Assembly: GCA_047639315.1 (NCBI GenBank)
Contig: JBLINQ010000209.1
Coordinates: 1 to 7,198, forward strand
Reading direction: 5' to 3'
From: S139-23 sp047639315
Lineage (GTDB): Bacteria > Planctomycetota > GCA-002687715 > DRQF01
Length of the DNA: 7,198 nt
Shown: in pieces, positions 6,388 through 7,198 of the stretch
Position numbering within the stretch: position 1 is the first letter of the stretch
How the letters are laid out: each line of letters begins with the position of its first letter
Notes under the pieces: model-generated
Seen by the model: only the letters and a program-made list of their open reading frames with translations
What the model was told of the DNA's origin: nothing
Databases searched by the model: none
Position numbers and translations under genes: made by a program

Positions 6388-6470
6388 TGAGATGGGCAGG
6401 TTGTCTTAGGGGGTTCTGATCAGGGGCGATCAAGGATGTTGGTTAGCATCGACACTGATTGGGCCATTGC

Positions 6471-7198
6471 CTAATTCTTGCGAATCATGTTCTTGGCTTT
6501 CTTGAACTTGCCAAGGAGCCTCTCAGGCGTGGTCTCATTAAATGCCGACGCAAACTCACGAACACCGTCCTCGATTTCTTGGTCTGTGTAGTTATTCAGG
6601 AAGTCTCGAGCGCCGCTCGTATTAGGTCCACCGTCTGCCAACGAGACCGACCCATAAAGGACTGCTTTCGGGATAGCCTCTCGGATCTCTTGCCTCGTGG
6701 CTTCATGGAAAAGAAAATTGACACTCTCGGTGAGCCCCCCGCGAGCAGACAACATCCAGTCGATGATCTGTTGTCTTGAATAATCTTGAACCTTCATTGG
6801 GATGCTGCGACCAATTAAGCCGGGCCCAGTATTATCCTTGCCTGCGCTTGCAAGATTCACGCTAGATTCCTTCTGCGCTTCGGACAATTCTCGGTTTAGC
6901 TTTTTCTCGGACTCAACTTTTGCTTTGAGATCTTCCATCTCTGCTGCGAGGCTTTCGAATTTTTCTGCGAAGGTCATGTTGTTGGTCTCGGTTACACGAG
7001 CTTCAAGATCAGCTTCGAGAGAACCGAGCACCATTGCGAAGCCAATGGAAACGAGCACAACGATGGGCAAGGTGATGGTAATGAGGTTGCTAAGAGCCAG
7101 GCGCTTGGGAACCTCGTTCGTATTGGCCCCGGAGCCTGAGTTTTGCCCGAGTTGAAGGAGAAATGACCGAAGATCTGGGGGTGATTGGACCTCTGAAA
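6471..7198 (-). CDS. Single-pass membrane protein with coiled coil; N-terminus outside the window
   Basis: I do not recognise this protein. A TTG at 7070-7068 could serve as a start, but the frame is open right up to the window edge with no stop and no ATG, and the TTG falls inside the only membrane segment. The gene therefore almost certainly begins beyond 7198. Visible parts in order: a polar Ser/Gln/Asn/Gly-rich N-terminal stretch; basic KR, then a hydrophobic segment (LALSNLITIT, then PIVVLVSIGFAMVLGS); an acidic heptad-like coiled coil (FAEKFESLAAEMEDLKAKVESEKKLNREL); a Ser/Gly-rich spacer; and a C-terminal helical domain of about 110 residues with VQDYSRQQIIDWML, EATRQEIREAIPKAV and a YTDQEIEDGVREFASAF motif, ending RLLGKFKKAKNMIRKN. 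The positive residues before the segment suggest that the C-terminal part faces the periplasm. It ends 233 bases before the sulfatase start, with a possible terminator in between. Confidence 0.75.
   Translation of the reverse strand, partial: SEVQSPPDLRSFLLQLGQNSGSGANTNEVPKRLALSNLITITLPIVVLVSIGFAMVLGSLEADLEARVTETNNMTFAEKFESLAAEMEDLKAKVESEKKLNRELSEAQKESSVNLASAGKDNTGPGLIGRSIPMKVQDYSRQQIIDWMLSARGGLTESVNFLFHEATRQEIREAIPKAVLYGSVSLADGGPNTSGARDFLNNYTDQEIEDGVREFASAFNETTPERLLGKFKKAKNMIRKN

Larger units (their letters stand above)
6238..6470. other. Intergenic region upstream of the sulfatase gene
   Basis: These 233 bases contain no credible gene. They hold the sulfatase ribosome site, a possible -10 box on the - strand (TAGAAT, the complement of 6261-6266, 24 bases before the ATG) without a good -35 partner, and a hairpin (6356-6387) that may end the transcript of the upstream gene. 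A small TGATC/GATCA inverted repeat (6417-6432) is also present and is too short to interpret. Confidence 0.45.

Noticed and set aside
6080..6433. Minus-strand ORF upstream of and overlapping the sulfatase start
   Set aside because: It is in a different frame from the sulfatase, which has a strong ribosome site and lipoprotein signal. Its composition (many Arg, Cys, Pro) looks like non-coding sequence.
1..7198. CRISPR array, tRNA, rRNA, insertion sequence or phage genes
   Set aside because: No regularly spaced repeats, cloverleaf-like sequence, terminal inverted repeats, or transposase or integrase motifs were seen on either strand by eye.

Overview
The window reads as a bacterial chromosome segment. 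It has compact genes, clear Shine-Dalgarno sites upstream of two of them, moderate GC content, a lipoprotein sulfatase and many lineage-restricted hypothetical proteins. The combination of a secreted sulfatase, a Na+/H+ antiporter of the NhaC type and the general look of the thioredoxin-like protein suggests a marine or saline member of the Planctomycetota or a relative. This is an inference from gene content, not a taxonomic assignment. TGA is used as a real stop elsewhere (ends of the first gene and of the sulfatase), so the genetic code is standard.

Layout. On the + strand: an uncharacterised helical-repeat-like protein whose 5' end may lie before the window (3-629); an exported thioredoxin-fold protein interrupted by one in-frame TGA (783-1892); a two-domain hypothetical protein (2058-3251); and an NhaC-family antiporter 23 bases further on (3275-4741). 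On the - strand, converging on the antiporter: a sulfatase lipoprotein (6237-4753), and behind it a membrane-anchored coiled-coil protein that runs off the right edge (7198-6471). The 11-base junction between antiporter and sulfatase lies within a hairpin that looks like a shared bidirectional terminator.

The most interesting item is 783-1892. The TGA at 1242-1244 lies exactly where a thioredoxin-type active site would have its first (nucleophilic) cysteine. The frame stays open for 215 codons after it, with the rest of the thioredoxin fold continuing. A 9-bp hairpin whose 6-base loop starts 23 bases after the TGA and carries G at loop position 2 has the geometry of a bacterial SECIS element. 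I therefore read the gene as a single 369-residue selenoprotein with Sec at residue 154 (a U-T-N-A motif), not as two ORFs or a pseudogene. No selenocysteine machinery genes are present in the window, so genome context has to confirm it.

Functional links between the genes are loose. The 2058-3251 and nhaC genes are probably co-transcribed. The sulfatase has its own ribosome site and a 233-base upstream gap, and probably its own promoter. Nothing phage-like, no insertion sequence, no CRISPR array and no tRNA or rRNA gene was seen.
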